From Marinigracilibium pacificum (GTDB lineage: Bacteria; Bacteroidota; Bacteroidia; Cytophagales; Cyclobacteriaceae): a stretch of 64,000 bases of DNA. Position numbers and translations under genes: made by a program. Location of the stretch: assembly GCF_012926615.1 (NCBI RefSeq), contig NZ_JABBNU010000001.1, forward strand, positions 248,001 through 312,000, read 5' to 3'. Shown here piece by piece: positions 42,943 through 51,206 of this stretch (within the stretch, counting starts at the first letter, position 1; each line of letters opens with the position of its first letter). Below the pieces are notes generated by a model, which did not search any database, was not told where the DNA came from, and was given only the letters and a program-made list of their open reading frames with translations.

Positions 42943-43224
42943 ATGGCAAAGAAAAATACCCTTAAGGATTTAAATTCTTTTTTAAATCAGCAGCCAAAAA
43001 GACTTGATGCAGACGAAGCATTAATGGAAGCTCAGCAAATTGATGTATCAAGTGTGCAAGCGATAGCTAATGCAATTACTGAGCTAAGCGAAAACTCCAA
43101 TAGTAAAACTGCTCAATTATTAAGCATGATAATTGAAACAGCACTAGAAAACAAAGAGAATAAATCGGCTGATGATTATTTACTTTTGAATTGTGCTGCT
43201 TATTTAAATGCAGTAAAGAAATAA
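42943..43224 (+). CDS. Small helical protein, putative partner of the ParA-like ATPase
   Basis: I start at the ATG at 42943 (93 residues); a TTG two codons upstream is less likely. The protein is soluble, mainly helical, with a basic N-terminal stretch (MAKKNTLKDLNSFLNQQPKR) and no known domain. In ParA-type positioning systems the partner gene is often a short protein with a basic N-terminal end that stimulates the ATPase, so this is a candidate. Its stop lies in a hairpin shared with the convergent acyl-CoA ligase gene. The family is not recognised. Confidence 0.7.
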   Translation: MAKKNTLKDLNSFLNQQPKRLDADEALMEAQQIDVSSVQAIANAITELSENSNSKTAQLLSMIIETALENKENKSADDYLLLNCAAYLNAVKK

Positions 43225-43241
43225 GGAACGTTATTCCTTAT
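43221..43241. terminator. Weak bidirectional hairpin between the ParA cluster and the acyl-CoA ligase gene
   Basis: ATAAGGAA (43221-43228) pairs with TTCCTTAT (43234-43241) around CGTTA, spanning both stop codons. The stem is AT-rich and no long T-run follows. Confidence 0.4.
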
Positions 43242-45003
43242 AAATATTTTCAATCTGGGATTTGTATTTCTCGTTGAGAACTCTTCGTCTTAATTTAAGT
43301 GTTGGAGTAAGCTCACCTGACTCTATTCCCCAATCATCAGCAGTTAACTCATACTTTTTGATTTTTTCATATTGGGCAAAACGATTATTCATTTTGTCGA
43401 CAGCCCCTTTTATGAGTTCCTGAATCTTTGGTTTTTCGATTAGATCGTAGTTTGATTTAAAAGGGATATTGTGCGATGATGCATAGCTTTTCAGTGATTC
43501 GAAATCAGGAAGAATAATTGCTCCCGGAAAACGCTCTCCTTCTCCTACAACCATACAGTGCTCTATAAATGGAGATTCCTTTAATGCATTTTCAATAACC
43601 TGTGGCGCAATATATTTTCCTCCGGAGGTTTTGAACATTTCTTTTTTACGATCGGTAATCTTCAAATATTTGTTATCAACAAACTCTCCAATGTCTCCGG
43701 TTTTTAGCCATCCATCTTCATCAAAAGCCTCTGCTGTTAATTCAGGTTGCTTATAGTAACCTTTCATTACATTAGGACCTTTTACAAGAATTTCTCCGTC
43801 ATCTGCAATTTTAACATTTACTTTATCTAGTGCCGGGCCAACACATCCTATCCTAGGGTCATCATAAAGACTAAAACTAACACCCGGTGAAGTTTCAGTT
43901 TGTCCATATGCTTCGATTACCGGCATATCAGCAGCAAAAAATGCTCTTGTAATTTTTGACTGAAGGGCAGCGGCTCCCGATACAATAAACAATATTTCGT
44001 TACCCAATGCTTCTTGCCACTTTGAGAATATAAGTTTACGGGCAATTTTTAGTTTAAATTTATAAAAAGAGCTTTTTCCACGTGTATCATATTCATCAGC
44101 CAGATCAATTGCCCAGAAAAATAAGGCCTTTTTTAAACCTGATAATTCTAGTCCTTTGGCGACAATTTTTTGGTATATTTTCTCTAATAATCTTGGAACT
44201 GTAGTGAAAAGCTGTGGTTTAATCAGCTTTAGGTTTTCACCGATAGTGTCCATCGATTCCGCATAATAGATAGAAACTCCAAGATATATATACATACCAG
44301 AAGCTGTGCGCTCAAATATATGACATAGTGGAAGAAAGCTTAATGCCTTGCATTGGTATGCAGGTTTAACTTTCGGAAATATTTTTGATACAGCTACAAG
44401 GTTGCTTAATATGTTGCTATGGTTAAGCATAACACCTTTTGGCTTTCCTGTGGTACCAGATGTATATATTATAGTTAATAAGTCCTCCGGACTAACCGAA
44501 GAGATTGCTTTTTCCAGATCATCAACTAGCTCATCAGTAAGTTCTAACTCGTCTAAATAATCATAAAAGTACTTGTAGCCTTGATCATTTAAGAAACAAA
44601 TCACTTCAGCGTCAATTCCTGCTTTTTCCAGTCCTTCAGAAGCTTTATCTGCTAATTCTTTGTCTTCACAAAAGACAATTGAAACTTCAGATTCACCGAA
44701 AATATAAGCATAATCATCTGCTGTGATAGTAGGGTAAACTGGTACAGTAATAGCTCCAATGTGTTGTGAACCAAAGTCAACAACATTCCATTCTCTGCAG
44801 TTATTGCTTATAATCCCAACCTTATCTTCCTTTTTAAGACCGTGTTGCATTAACCTCAAAGCAAGTTTGCGACAGTTTTTAATAAGTTCTTCCGTCGACC
44901 AGGAATCTATTTTACCATTGTGAATGTTTGCGACAGCAACATCTTTTGGATAATGTACTTGTTGAAAATATAAAACGTCAAAAACTCGTTGAGGTTGATT
45001 CAT
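43231..45003 (-). CDS. Long-chain acyl-CoA synthetase, AMP-forming
   Basis: This 590-residue enzyme activates fatty acids by forming an acyl-adenylate and then acyl-CoA. It carries the AMP-binding P-loop TIIYTSGTTGKPKGVML, the EAYGQTETSP segment, the ITDRKKEMFKTSGGKYIAPQ hinge and the rest of the ANL fold. The length and the C-terminal half match FadD15-type bacterial enzymes. Fatty-acid degradation is a natural fit with the acyl-CoA dehydrogenase at 57 kb, though the two are not adjacent. The gene stands alone on the minus strand. Confidence 0.92.
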   Translation of the reverse strand: MNQPQRVFDVLYFQQVHYPKDVAVANIHNGKIDSWSTEELIKNCRKLALRLMQHGLKKEDKVGIISNNCREWNVVDFGSQHIGAITVPVYPTITADDYAYIFGESEVSIVFCEDKELADKASEGLEKAGIDAEVICFLNDQGYKYFYDYLDELELTDELVDDLEKAISSVSPEDLLTIIYTSGTTGKPKGVMLNHSNILSNLVAVSKIFPKVKPAYQCKALSFLPLCHIFERTASGMYIYLGVSIYYAESMDTIGENLKLIKPQLFTTVPRLLEKIYQKIVAKGLELSGLKKALFFWAIDLADEYDTRGKSSFYKFKLKIARKLIFSKWQEALGNEILFIVSGAAALQSKITRAFFAADMPVIEAYGQTETSPGVSFSLYDDPRIGCVGPALDKVNVKIADDGEILVKGPNVMKGYYKQPELTAEAFDEDGWLKTGDIGEFVDNKYLKITDRKKEMFKTSGGKYIAPQVIENALKESPFIEHCMVVGEGERFPGAIILPDFESLKSYASSHNIPFKSNYDLIEKPKIQELIKGAVDKMNNRFAQYEKIKKYELTADDWGIESGELTPTLKLRRRVLNEKYKSQIENIYKE

Positions 45004-45064
45004 GTTTGTTAAGGTTAAGAACCGCTAATATAACTTCTGTATTGCGTTTAGCAAACTTGAAGCA

Positions 45065-46285
45065 TTATTTTCCATCAATAAATGGCTGTAAATATTTAAA
45101 AGGAGTGTTTAAATGTCCTTTTTTTGTAATAGAAGCGTTTTCTACTATCGTATGGTCATCTGAGTTGTTAGTCAGAGAAGCTATTACGTTCTCACATAAT
45201 TGCCAGCCAAAATCATTTGATGCATCCCGTGGTAATTCACATGGTAAATTATCAACTGCCATCACAGTTATATTAGATTCATCTGAAAAAGGAGCAGCTT
45301 CTTCACCCATTGATGGCTCATAATCATAATATGGAGAATCAATGGTTGAAGGTCTGATTGTGCTAGGTATAGAACCTTCTATGTCGCAAGTGATATCTGC
45401 AATTACTTTAATTTTGAAAGACCTGTCTAGCATATCTTCCCTTTTAAAAAGTACTGGCTGTGCCGGATCCCAATATGCACCGGCAATTAAAATATCTGCG
45501 TGTTCTGCAAAGTCCAAAAAGGTAGACTCATACCTTTCAGGGTGTGAGTAAAATTCTTTTTTATTAAAGTCACCAATAGACTTTCTTTCATGATAATCGA
45601 TACTGTTAAGCTGTGTGTAAACAGGATGATCATAGTTTTCAGTTATAAACTGATGCGGGCTAACTTTTCTTATGTTCATACCATTTAAAACTTCCATAGA
45701 TCCTTTAGAAACCCGACCACCACCAGTCAAAACAATTTTAATAGGAGGTAATGATACTTTATGGTATTCTTCTTTAAGTTCTTTGAGGTCAAAACACTCA
45801 TGGGCTCTTTTTAAATCAAACAGGTTATATCTTTTTCCATATGTGAGAATTCCGTTGTAAGCTCCGACTATTCCGGCCCATCTACCAAATGCTACTACAC
45901 GAGCACCCTTTGGATCTTTAAGCACCTCATAATCAATTAACCGTATATTTTTATTAACGATTTCTTGTAATAGAGTACGATTATACTCTTGCATTTTAAT
46001 GGTATGAGAAAAGAATAAATAAGTCTTGTTTTCTATTAATTTATCTACCGGCACTTCTTTAACCCCGATTAAGATATCCGCCTCAGAAGGATCTTTCATT
46101 GGCATTACCCCGGCATTTAAGTACTCTTCATCTGAATAGCACCTGATTTCAGAGGGCTGAAAAAATACAGTTACATTTTCATATTTTTCATTTATTCTTG
46201 AAGCTTGTTCAGGGGTAATGGCCACCCGACGATCAATTGGTTTTTTATCTTCTTTGATTAAACAAAGTTTAAGTTTATTTTTCAT
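45065..46285 (-). CDS. NAD(P)-dependent dehydrogenase of the saccharopine/alanine dehydrogenase family
   Basis: The 406-residue protein begins with CLIKEDKKPIDRRVAITPEQ, the AlaDH/PNT N-terminal signature. A Rossmann-like region with IVLTGGGRVSKGSMEVL (about residues 183-199) binds the cofactor. The pattern and length resemble the lysine-forming saccharopine dehydrogenase LYS1 branch more than alanine dehydrogenase, which is shorter and has different catalytic residues. Its reaction could be NAD-dependent cleavage of saccharopine or a related reductive amination; this is not certain. Its start lies only 12 bases from the divergent start of the ICMT-like gene. Confidence 0.75.
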   Translation of the reverse strand: MKNKLKLCLIKEDKKPIDRRVAITPEQASRINEKYENVTVFFQPSEIRCYSDEEYLNAGVMPMKDPSEADILIGVKEVPVDKLIENKTYLFFSHTIKMQEYNRTLLQEIVNKNIRLIDYEVLKDPKGARVVAFGRWAGIVGAYNGILTYGKRYNLFDLKRAHECFDLKELKEEYHKVSLPPIKIVLTGGGRVSKGSMEVLNGMNIRKVSPHQFITENYDHPVYTQLNSIDYHERKSIGDFNKKEFYSHPERYESTFLDFAEHADILIAGAYWDPAQPVLFKREDMLDRSFKIKVIADITCDIEGSIPSTIRPSTIDSPYYDYEPSMGEEAAPFSDESNITVMAVDNLPCELPRDASNDFGWQLCENVIASLTNNSDDHTIVENASITKKGHLNTPFKYLQPFIDGK

Positions 46286-46297
46286 GAAAATGAGGTT

Positions 46298-46876
46298 ATG
46301 GTTTTGATCCTGTTTTTATGTAATTGGTTGGTGTTTTATTTTATACATAGCTTTTTAGCCGACACGCAAATTAAGGAAAAGACACGAAAACTAACAGGTA
46401 TTAGCCAAAGGCAATACAGATTATTTTATTTCTTATTTAGTGGGCTTCATTTTACTGCTTTGCTGGTTTTTTATTATATAATTCCAAAAGTTCCAATTTT
46501 TATTTTACCTGGTAGGATTATAATAAGTATTGCTCTAGCAATTTTTGGGGCGGCTATAATAGTGTATTCATTCAAATACATTTCTGCCAAAGAGTTTATG
46601 GGATTGGATGAGTCTTTAAATCAGGAGTTAGTAACCAAGGGAATCTATAATTATGTTAGACACCCATTATATTCAGGAACCATTCTAATATTGGTCGGAT
46701 GGCTTTATTTTTCATTAAATATTTATAGCGTTACACTATTTCTGATTACTCTGTTTTATCTGGTTGTTGGGATAAAGCTTGAAGAAAGAAAATTAATATC
46801 CTTATTTGGGGATAGTTATGTTAGTTATAAAAAAAGAGTAGGGTCTCTTTTTCCAAAAATAAAAAAAGCCGGTTAA
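46298..46876 (+). CDS. Isoprenylcysteine methyltransferase-like membrane protein (NnrU/PEMT superfamily)
   Basis: The 192-residue protein has about five membrane helices. A conserved C-terminal part GIYNYVRHPLYSG followed by EERKLISLFGDSYVSYKKRVG matches the membrane methyltransferase fold of ICMT and phospholipid methyltransferases. The substrate could be a lipid or a prenylated group and cannot be read. It starts 12 bases from the divergent dehydrogenase gene, so the promoters must overlap coding DNA. Its last codons form one arm of the terminator shared with gltX. Confidence 0.75.
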   Translation: MVLILFLCNWLVFYFIHSFLADTQIKEKTRKLTGISQRQYRLFYFLFSGLHFTALLVFYYIIPKVPIFILPGRIIISIALAIFGAAIIVYSFKYISAKEFMGLDESLNQELVTKGIYNYVRHPLYSGTILILVGWLYFSLNIYSVTLFLITLFYLVVGIKLEERKLISLFGDSYVSYKKRVGSLFPKIKKAG

Positions 46877-46889
46877 TATTAACCGGCTT
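46866..46889. terminator. Bidirectional terminator between the ICMT-like gene and gltX
   Basis: AAGCCGGTTAAT and ATTAACCGGCTT form a perfect 24-base palindrome preceded by a run of A and followed by a T-rich stretch. It overlaps the last codons of the plus-strand gene. Confidence 0.88.
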
Positions 46890-46894
46890 ATATA

Positions 46895-48418
46895 TTATCC
46901 TAATTTTTCTACTGCATTGACCATTCGGTCTACACTTTCTTTTATTCCAAAGAAAGAGATGATTTCCATTAGATCAGGCCCACCTCCCTGTCCGGTTAGG
47001 GCTAGGCGAATACATGGCATAACTTTTCCAAGGCCGATACCTTTTTCATCTACAACTGACATAAGTAATTGTTTCAGTTTTTGAGGATCATCATTATTTT
47101 CTGCCTTGATTTTTTCTGCGAAATCCATAATAATTTCTGCAGCTTCATTATTCCATTTTTTATTGACTATTTTATCGTCGTATGAATCAGGCTTCTCAAA
47201 TAAATACTTAGAATTAGTATACATTTCATGAATGAAGGTAACTCTTTCTTTCATAAAGGAAGCTATCTGAATGCATTTAGCTTCATCACAATCTACATTT
47301 TGAGTTTTTAAGAAATCATGTAGGTTTGCACCTAATTCTTCGTTTGATTTTTCTTTCAAATATTGCTGGTTAAACCATTTTGCTTTTTCAATATCAAACT
47401 TAGCTCCGGATTTCTGAATTCTGTCTATATCAAAAAGCTCGATTAACTTATTAATGTCAAACAAGTCTTCGTCATTTCCCGGGTTCCACCCTAGCAGAGA
47501 AAGGAAGTTAATGAAGGCATCAGGTAAATATCCTGATTCTTTATATCCCAAACTAACTTCATTTTTGATCGGGTCCGTCCAGTTTAATGGAAAAATAGGG
47601 AAACCATGTTTGTCCGCATCTCTTTTTGATAATTTTCCGTTTCCATCAGGCTTTAATAACAATGGAAGGTGAGCGAATTCCGGCATAGAATCTTCCCAAC
47701 CAAGGTATCTATATAATAATACGTGAATAGGAGTTGAAGGAAGCCACTCTTCACCTCTAATGACATGAGTTATTTTCATTAAGTGGTCATCCACAATATT
47801 CGCCAGGTGATATGTTGGCATACCATCAGACTTTAGTAAAATTTTATCTTCAAGAGTTCCACCATGTACCTTAACATAGCCACGGATCATGTCTTTGAAC
47901 CTTATTTCTTCTTTTGCCGGTACATTTAGCCTGATTACATAAGGATCACCATTATCAATTTTACTTTGTACTTCTTCCGCACTAAGAGTTAAAGAGTTAG
48001 TCATCTTAGTACGTGTCAATGCGTTGTATTGCTGGTTAGCAACCTTTGCCTCTCTTAATTGAGTCCTCATTTCTTCTAGCTGCTCAGGAGTATCAAAAGC
48101 ATAATAAGCTTTTCCATCTTTGACTAACTGGTCAGCATATTTTTTATAAAGCTCTTTTCTTTCAGATTGTCTATATGGTCCATATTCACCTCCTTGTACA
48201 GGCCCTTCATCAGGAACCATACCGGCCCACTCCAGAGATTTGATTATATAATCTTCGGCTCCTTTCACAAACCTGTTTTGGTCAGTGTCTTCAATACGAA
48301 GAATAAAAGTACCATTGTTTTTCTTAGCAAAAAGATAGTTATAAAGAGCAGTTCTCACTCCTCCGATATGTAGCGGCCCTGTTGGGCTAGGTGCAAATCG
48401 TACACGTACGTTAGTCAT
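46895..48418 (-). CDS. gltX: Glutamyl-tRNA synthetase
   Basis: This class I synthetase charges tRNA-Glu. The 507 residues include the HIGH-type motif in SPTGPLHIGGVRTALYNYLF near the N-terminus and the KMSKS-type loop in GNGKLSKRDADKHGFP, followed by the C-terminal anticodon-binding helical domain. The length is within the usual range. The DiscGluRS versus GluRS question (whether it also charges tRNA-Gln) cannot be decided here. It is transcribed alone from a TAnnTTTG element upstream and ends at the bidirectional hairpin. Confidence 0.96.
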   Translation of the reverse strand: MTNVRVRFAPSPTGPLHIGGVRTALYNYLFAKKNNGTFILRIEDTDQNRFVKGAEDYIIKSLEWAGMVPDEGPVQGGEYGPYRQSERKELYKKYADQLVKDGKAYYAFDTPEQLEEMRTQLREAKVANQQYNALTRTKMTNSLTLSAEEVQSKIDNGDPYVIRLNVPAKEEIRFKDMIRGYVKVHGGTLEDKILLKSDGMPTYHLANIVDDHLMKITHVIRGEEWLPSTPIHVLLYRYLGWEDSMPEFAHLPLLLKPDGNGKLSKRDADKHGFPIFPLNWTDPIKNEVSLGYKESGYLPDAFINFLSLLGWNPGNDEDLFDINKLIELFDIDRIQKSGAKFDIEKAKWFNQQYLKEKSNEELGANLHDFLKTQNVDCDEAKCIQIASFMKERVTFIHEMYTNSKYLFEKPDSYDDKIVNKKWNNEAAEIIMDFAEKIKAENNDDPQKLKQLLMSVVDEKGIGLGKVMPCIRLALTGQGGGPDLMEIISFFGIKESVDRMVNAVEKLG

Positions 48419-48452
48419 TTCAGGAATTTATTATTATCAGAAATTTGGGGTA

Positions 48453-48460
48453 CAAAATTA
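48453..48460 (-). promoter_or_regulatory. TAnnTTTG -7 promoter element of gltX
   Basis: On the minus strand this reads TAATTTTG, about 34 bases before the gltX ATG at 48418. Confidence 0.45.
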
Positions 48461-48480
48461 ACCGAACTTGGTTAAATCGC

Positions 48481-48963
48481 CTAATCTATGCTTTGATCAT
48501 TCAACACTCTTGTTAGTGATTGACGTGCTTTTTCCGAATGCATGTTAAAATTGACAAGGGTAATCAGGTAATTTCCCAGGCCAAGCAAGAAAGCAAATGC
48601 TGCATGGAGGTAGTTGCATTTCACGAAAACAAAAATCAAGCTCAGGATAATAGCAATGGATGTCCAAAAAGCAAAAAATATTTTAGTGGACTGCATTAAG
48701 CGGTATTTAATAAAGATTATACTTCCGGAACTGGTGTTTTCAACATTACCAATGAGAAGGGGGTTAAAGTTTTCAGCCTTAAGTGTTTTTTTACTTATCC
48801 GGAATGAATCCTTTTTTATAACACCCTGAAATAGATAAGAGACAGACGATTCGTCTGTCTCTTCAAGTTCAATATTGTAAGTTCTTCTCTTTAGAAGAGA
48901 AATGACATTCTGAGCATTATGTGATGAAACTATCGTTTCATTTTTTGCCGGAAATATTGCCAT
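48481..48963 (-). CDS. Hypothetical membrane protein, 160 aa
   Basis: The protein has two membrane helices in its C-terminal half (about 93-112 and 117-138) and a soluble N-terminal part (about 1-90) with mixed strands. I recognise no named domain. It starts on the stop codon of ridA (TAATG, one-base overlap), so it is probably co-translated with ridA and glmS, but no functional link is evident. Confidence 0.65.
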   Translation of the reverse strand: MAIFPAKNETIVSSHNAQNVISLLKRRTYNIELEETDESSVSYLFQGVIKKDSFRISKKTLKAENFNPLLIGNVENTSSGSIIFIKYRLMQSTKIFFAFWTSIAIILSLIFVFVKCNYLHAAFAFLLGLGNYLITLVNFNMHSEKARQSLTRVLNDQSID

Positions 48964-49343
48964 TACTTAATTGCAATGCATGAAATTTCAACATTAACGT
49001 CTTTTGGTAGCCTGGCTACTTCCACAGTTTCTCTTGCAGGAAAATCACCTTTAAAATAAGCGGCATAACATTCATTAATGTCACTAAACTGGCCCATATC
49101 TTTTATAAAGATCGAGCACTTGACAACATTTTCAAAAGACATTCCGGCCTGTGACAAAATTGCTTCCAGGTTTTTCATTACCTGATGAGTCTCTTGCGAA
49201 ATATTATCATTAAGTATTTCTCCAGAAGCTCTGTCAATTGCTATTTGTCCTGAAACGAAAAGCATTCCATTAGCTAATACTGCCTGACTATAAGGTCCGA
49301 TAGCTTCAGGAGCATCGTTTGAATGTATTATTTCTTTAGCCAT
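48963..49343 (-). CDS. ridA: RidA family protein
   Basis: The 126 residues match the RidA/YjgF fold: the IGPYSQAV segment near the start, VSGQI in the middle and PARETVEVARLPKDVNVEISCIAI at the end, with the conserved Arg in FPARETVEV that binds the substrate carboxylate in active members. RidA hydrolyses reactive enamine/imine intermediates from PLP enzymes. The full set of active-site residues suggests an active deaminase. It lies five bases after glmS on the same strand and overlaps the following gene. Confidence 0.93.
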   Translation of the reverse strand: MAKEIIHSNDAPEAIGPYSQAVLANGMLFVSGQIAIDRASGEILNDNISQETHQVMKNLEAILSQAGMSFENVVKCSIFIKDMGQFSDINECYAAYFKGDFPARETVEVARLPKDVNVEISCIAIK

Positions 49344-49348
49344 AATAT

Positions 49349-51187
49349 TTATTCTACTGTAACAGATTTAGCAAGATTTCTAGGTTGATCAACATTTGCT
49401 CCTCTCATTACTGCAATATGGTAACTTAGTAACTGTAATGGAATAACTGAAACAAGAGGCATTAATGCTTCTGAGGTTGCAGGAACTTCGATTGTATAAT
49501 CAGCCATTTCAGGAATTACTTCATCACCTTCAGTAACAATTGCAATAACCTTTCCTTTTCTCGCCTTAACTTCCTGAATGTTAGAAACAATCTTTTCATA
49601 ACTACTATCTTGTGTAGCAATGAAAACTACTGGCATTTCTTCGTCAATCAAAGCAATTGGTCCATGCTTCATTTCCGCAGCAGGGTAACCTTCAGCATGA
49701 ATATATGAGATCTCTTTAAGCTTAAGAGCCCCTTCAAGTGCAACTGGGAAATTATATCCTCTTCCTAAGTAAAGGAAGTTTCTTGAGTCTTTGAATTGTT
49801 CAGATATTCTTTCAATTAAAGCATCAGATTTCAGTGCTGTTTCAACTCTTGAAGGAATGCTTTCCATTTCAACAAGGAGCTCATGGAATTTGCTTTCTTT
49901 CAAGGTTCCTCTTCTCAAGCCAAGCTTTAAAGCCATCATAGCTAATACTGTCAACTGGGCAGTAAAAGCTTTTGTACTCGCAACACCTATTTCCGGACCA
50001 GCATGTGTGTAAGCTCCTTCATGAGTTAGCCTGGCGATGCTTGAACCAACAACATTACAAACACCAAAGATTATAGCTCCCTTAGATTTTGCCAATTCAA
50101 TTGCAGCTAATGTATCAGCTGTTTCTCCAGATTGACTAATCGCAATTACTATATCTCCTTCGTTAATAATAGGGTTTCTGTATCTGAATTCAGATGCGTA
50201 TTCTACTTCAACAGGAATTCTGCACCAGTCTTCAAACATATATTCAGCCACAAGACCTGCATGCCATGAGGTTCCACAGGCAACAATAATAATTCTTTGA
50301 GCTTTGTCCAGTTTATGAGCATACTCCCGTATACCTCCAAGAACAAGGTGACCAGTTTCAGCTTTTAGTCTACCTCTCATGCAATCAGCAATAGACTTTG
50401 GCTGCTCAAATATTTCTTTTAACATGAAGTGTTCGAACCCACCTTTTTCGATAGCTTCAAGTTCCATGTCAAGTGTTTGAATATATGGGGTCAGAGGCAT
50501 ATCCTGGATATTCCGAATATTTAGCTCTCCGTTATTAATAACAGCTATTTCCTGATCATTGAGATAAACAACTTCATTTGTATACTCAACAATTGGAGTT
50601 GCATCAGATGCTAAGAAAAACTCTCCTTTACCAACACCGATAACCAGAGGGCTTCCTTTTCTGGCTGCAATTAATTGACCAGGGTTTTCTTTATCAAGAA
50701 TAACAATAGCATAAGCACCAACGACCTTGCTTAATGCAAGTCTTACCGCTTCTACTAATGAGCAACCTTCACGTTTTCTGATATCTCCAATAAAGTGAAG
50801 AAAAACTTCAGAGTCAGTTTCCGATGTAAATACATGACCTTTCGAAAGTAAGTCTTTTTTTAATGAATCATAGTTTTCAATAATTCCATTATGAATCATT
50901 GCCAAATTACCGGAACTATCAGTATGAGGGTGAGCATTTACATCATTAGGCTCTCCGTGGGTTGCCCATCTAGTATGGCCAATTCCTACATTGCCGTTCA
51001 TATCCATACCGGATGAATAGGCTTCAAGGTCAGCTACCTTACCTTGCTTTTTATAAATATTAAGTTGACTGTTATTAACAAGGGCAATTCCAGCACTATC
51101 ATAACCCCTGTATTCTAACCTTTTAAGTCCTTTAATTATAACAGGAGCAGCATCTCGTGCTCCTACATAAGCTACAATTCCGCACAT
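49349..51187 (-). CDS. glmS: Glutamine-fructose-6-phosphate aminotransferase GlmS
   Basis: GlmS makes glucosamine-6-phosphate, the first step towards UDP-GlcNAc for cell wall and LPS. The 612 residues begin MCGIV, so C2 is the N-terminal nucleophile of the glutaminase domain; the start is therefore certain. Two SIS domains follow, and the protein ends DQPRNLAKSVTVE, the catalytic tail. Length and domains are standard. No glmS ribozyme-like structure is visible in the short upstream gap (19 bases to the DUF4270 gene). Confidence 0.97.
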   Translation of the reverse strand: MCGIVAYVGARDAAPVIIKGLKRLEYRGYDSAGIALVNNSQLNIYKKQGKVADLEAYSSGMDMNGNVGIGHTRWATHGEPNDVNAHPHTDSSGNLAMIHNGIIENYDSLKKDLLSKGHVFTSETDSEVFLHFIGDIRKREGCSLVEAVRLALSKVVGAYAIVILDKENPGQLIAARKGSPLVIGVGKGEFFLASDATPIVEYTNEVVYLNDQEIAVINNGELNIRNIQDMPLTPYIQTLDMELEAIEKGGFEHFMLKEIFEQPKSIADCMRGRLKAETGHLVLGGIREYAHKLDKAQRIIIVACGTSWHAGLVAEYMFEDWCRIPVEVEYASEFRYRNPIINEGDIVIAISQSGETADTLAAIELAKSKGAIIFGVCNVVGSSIARLTHEGAYTHAGPEIGVASTKAFTAQLTVLAMMALKLGLRRGTLKESKFHELLVEMESIPSRVETALKSDALIERISEQFKDSRNFLYLGRGYNFPVALEGALKLKEISYIHAEGYPAAEMKHGPIALIDEEMPVVFIATQDSSYEKIVSNIQEVKARKGKVIAIVTEGDEVIPEMADYTIEVPATSEALMPLVSVIPLQLLSYHIAVMRGANVDQPRNLAKSVTVE

Positions 51188-51206
51188 ACTGTAGAATTAA
51201 TATTTT

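Noticed and set aside
44074-44089. A CACGTG-centred parS-like sequence inside the acyl-CoA ligase gene
   Set aside because: Only 13 of 16 positions fit, it is single, and it is explained by codons of the protein.
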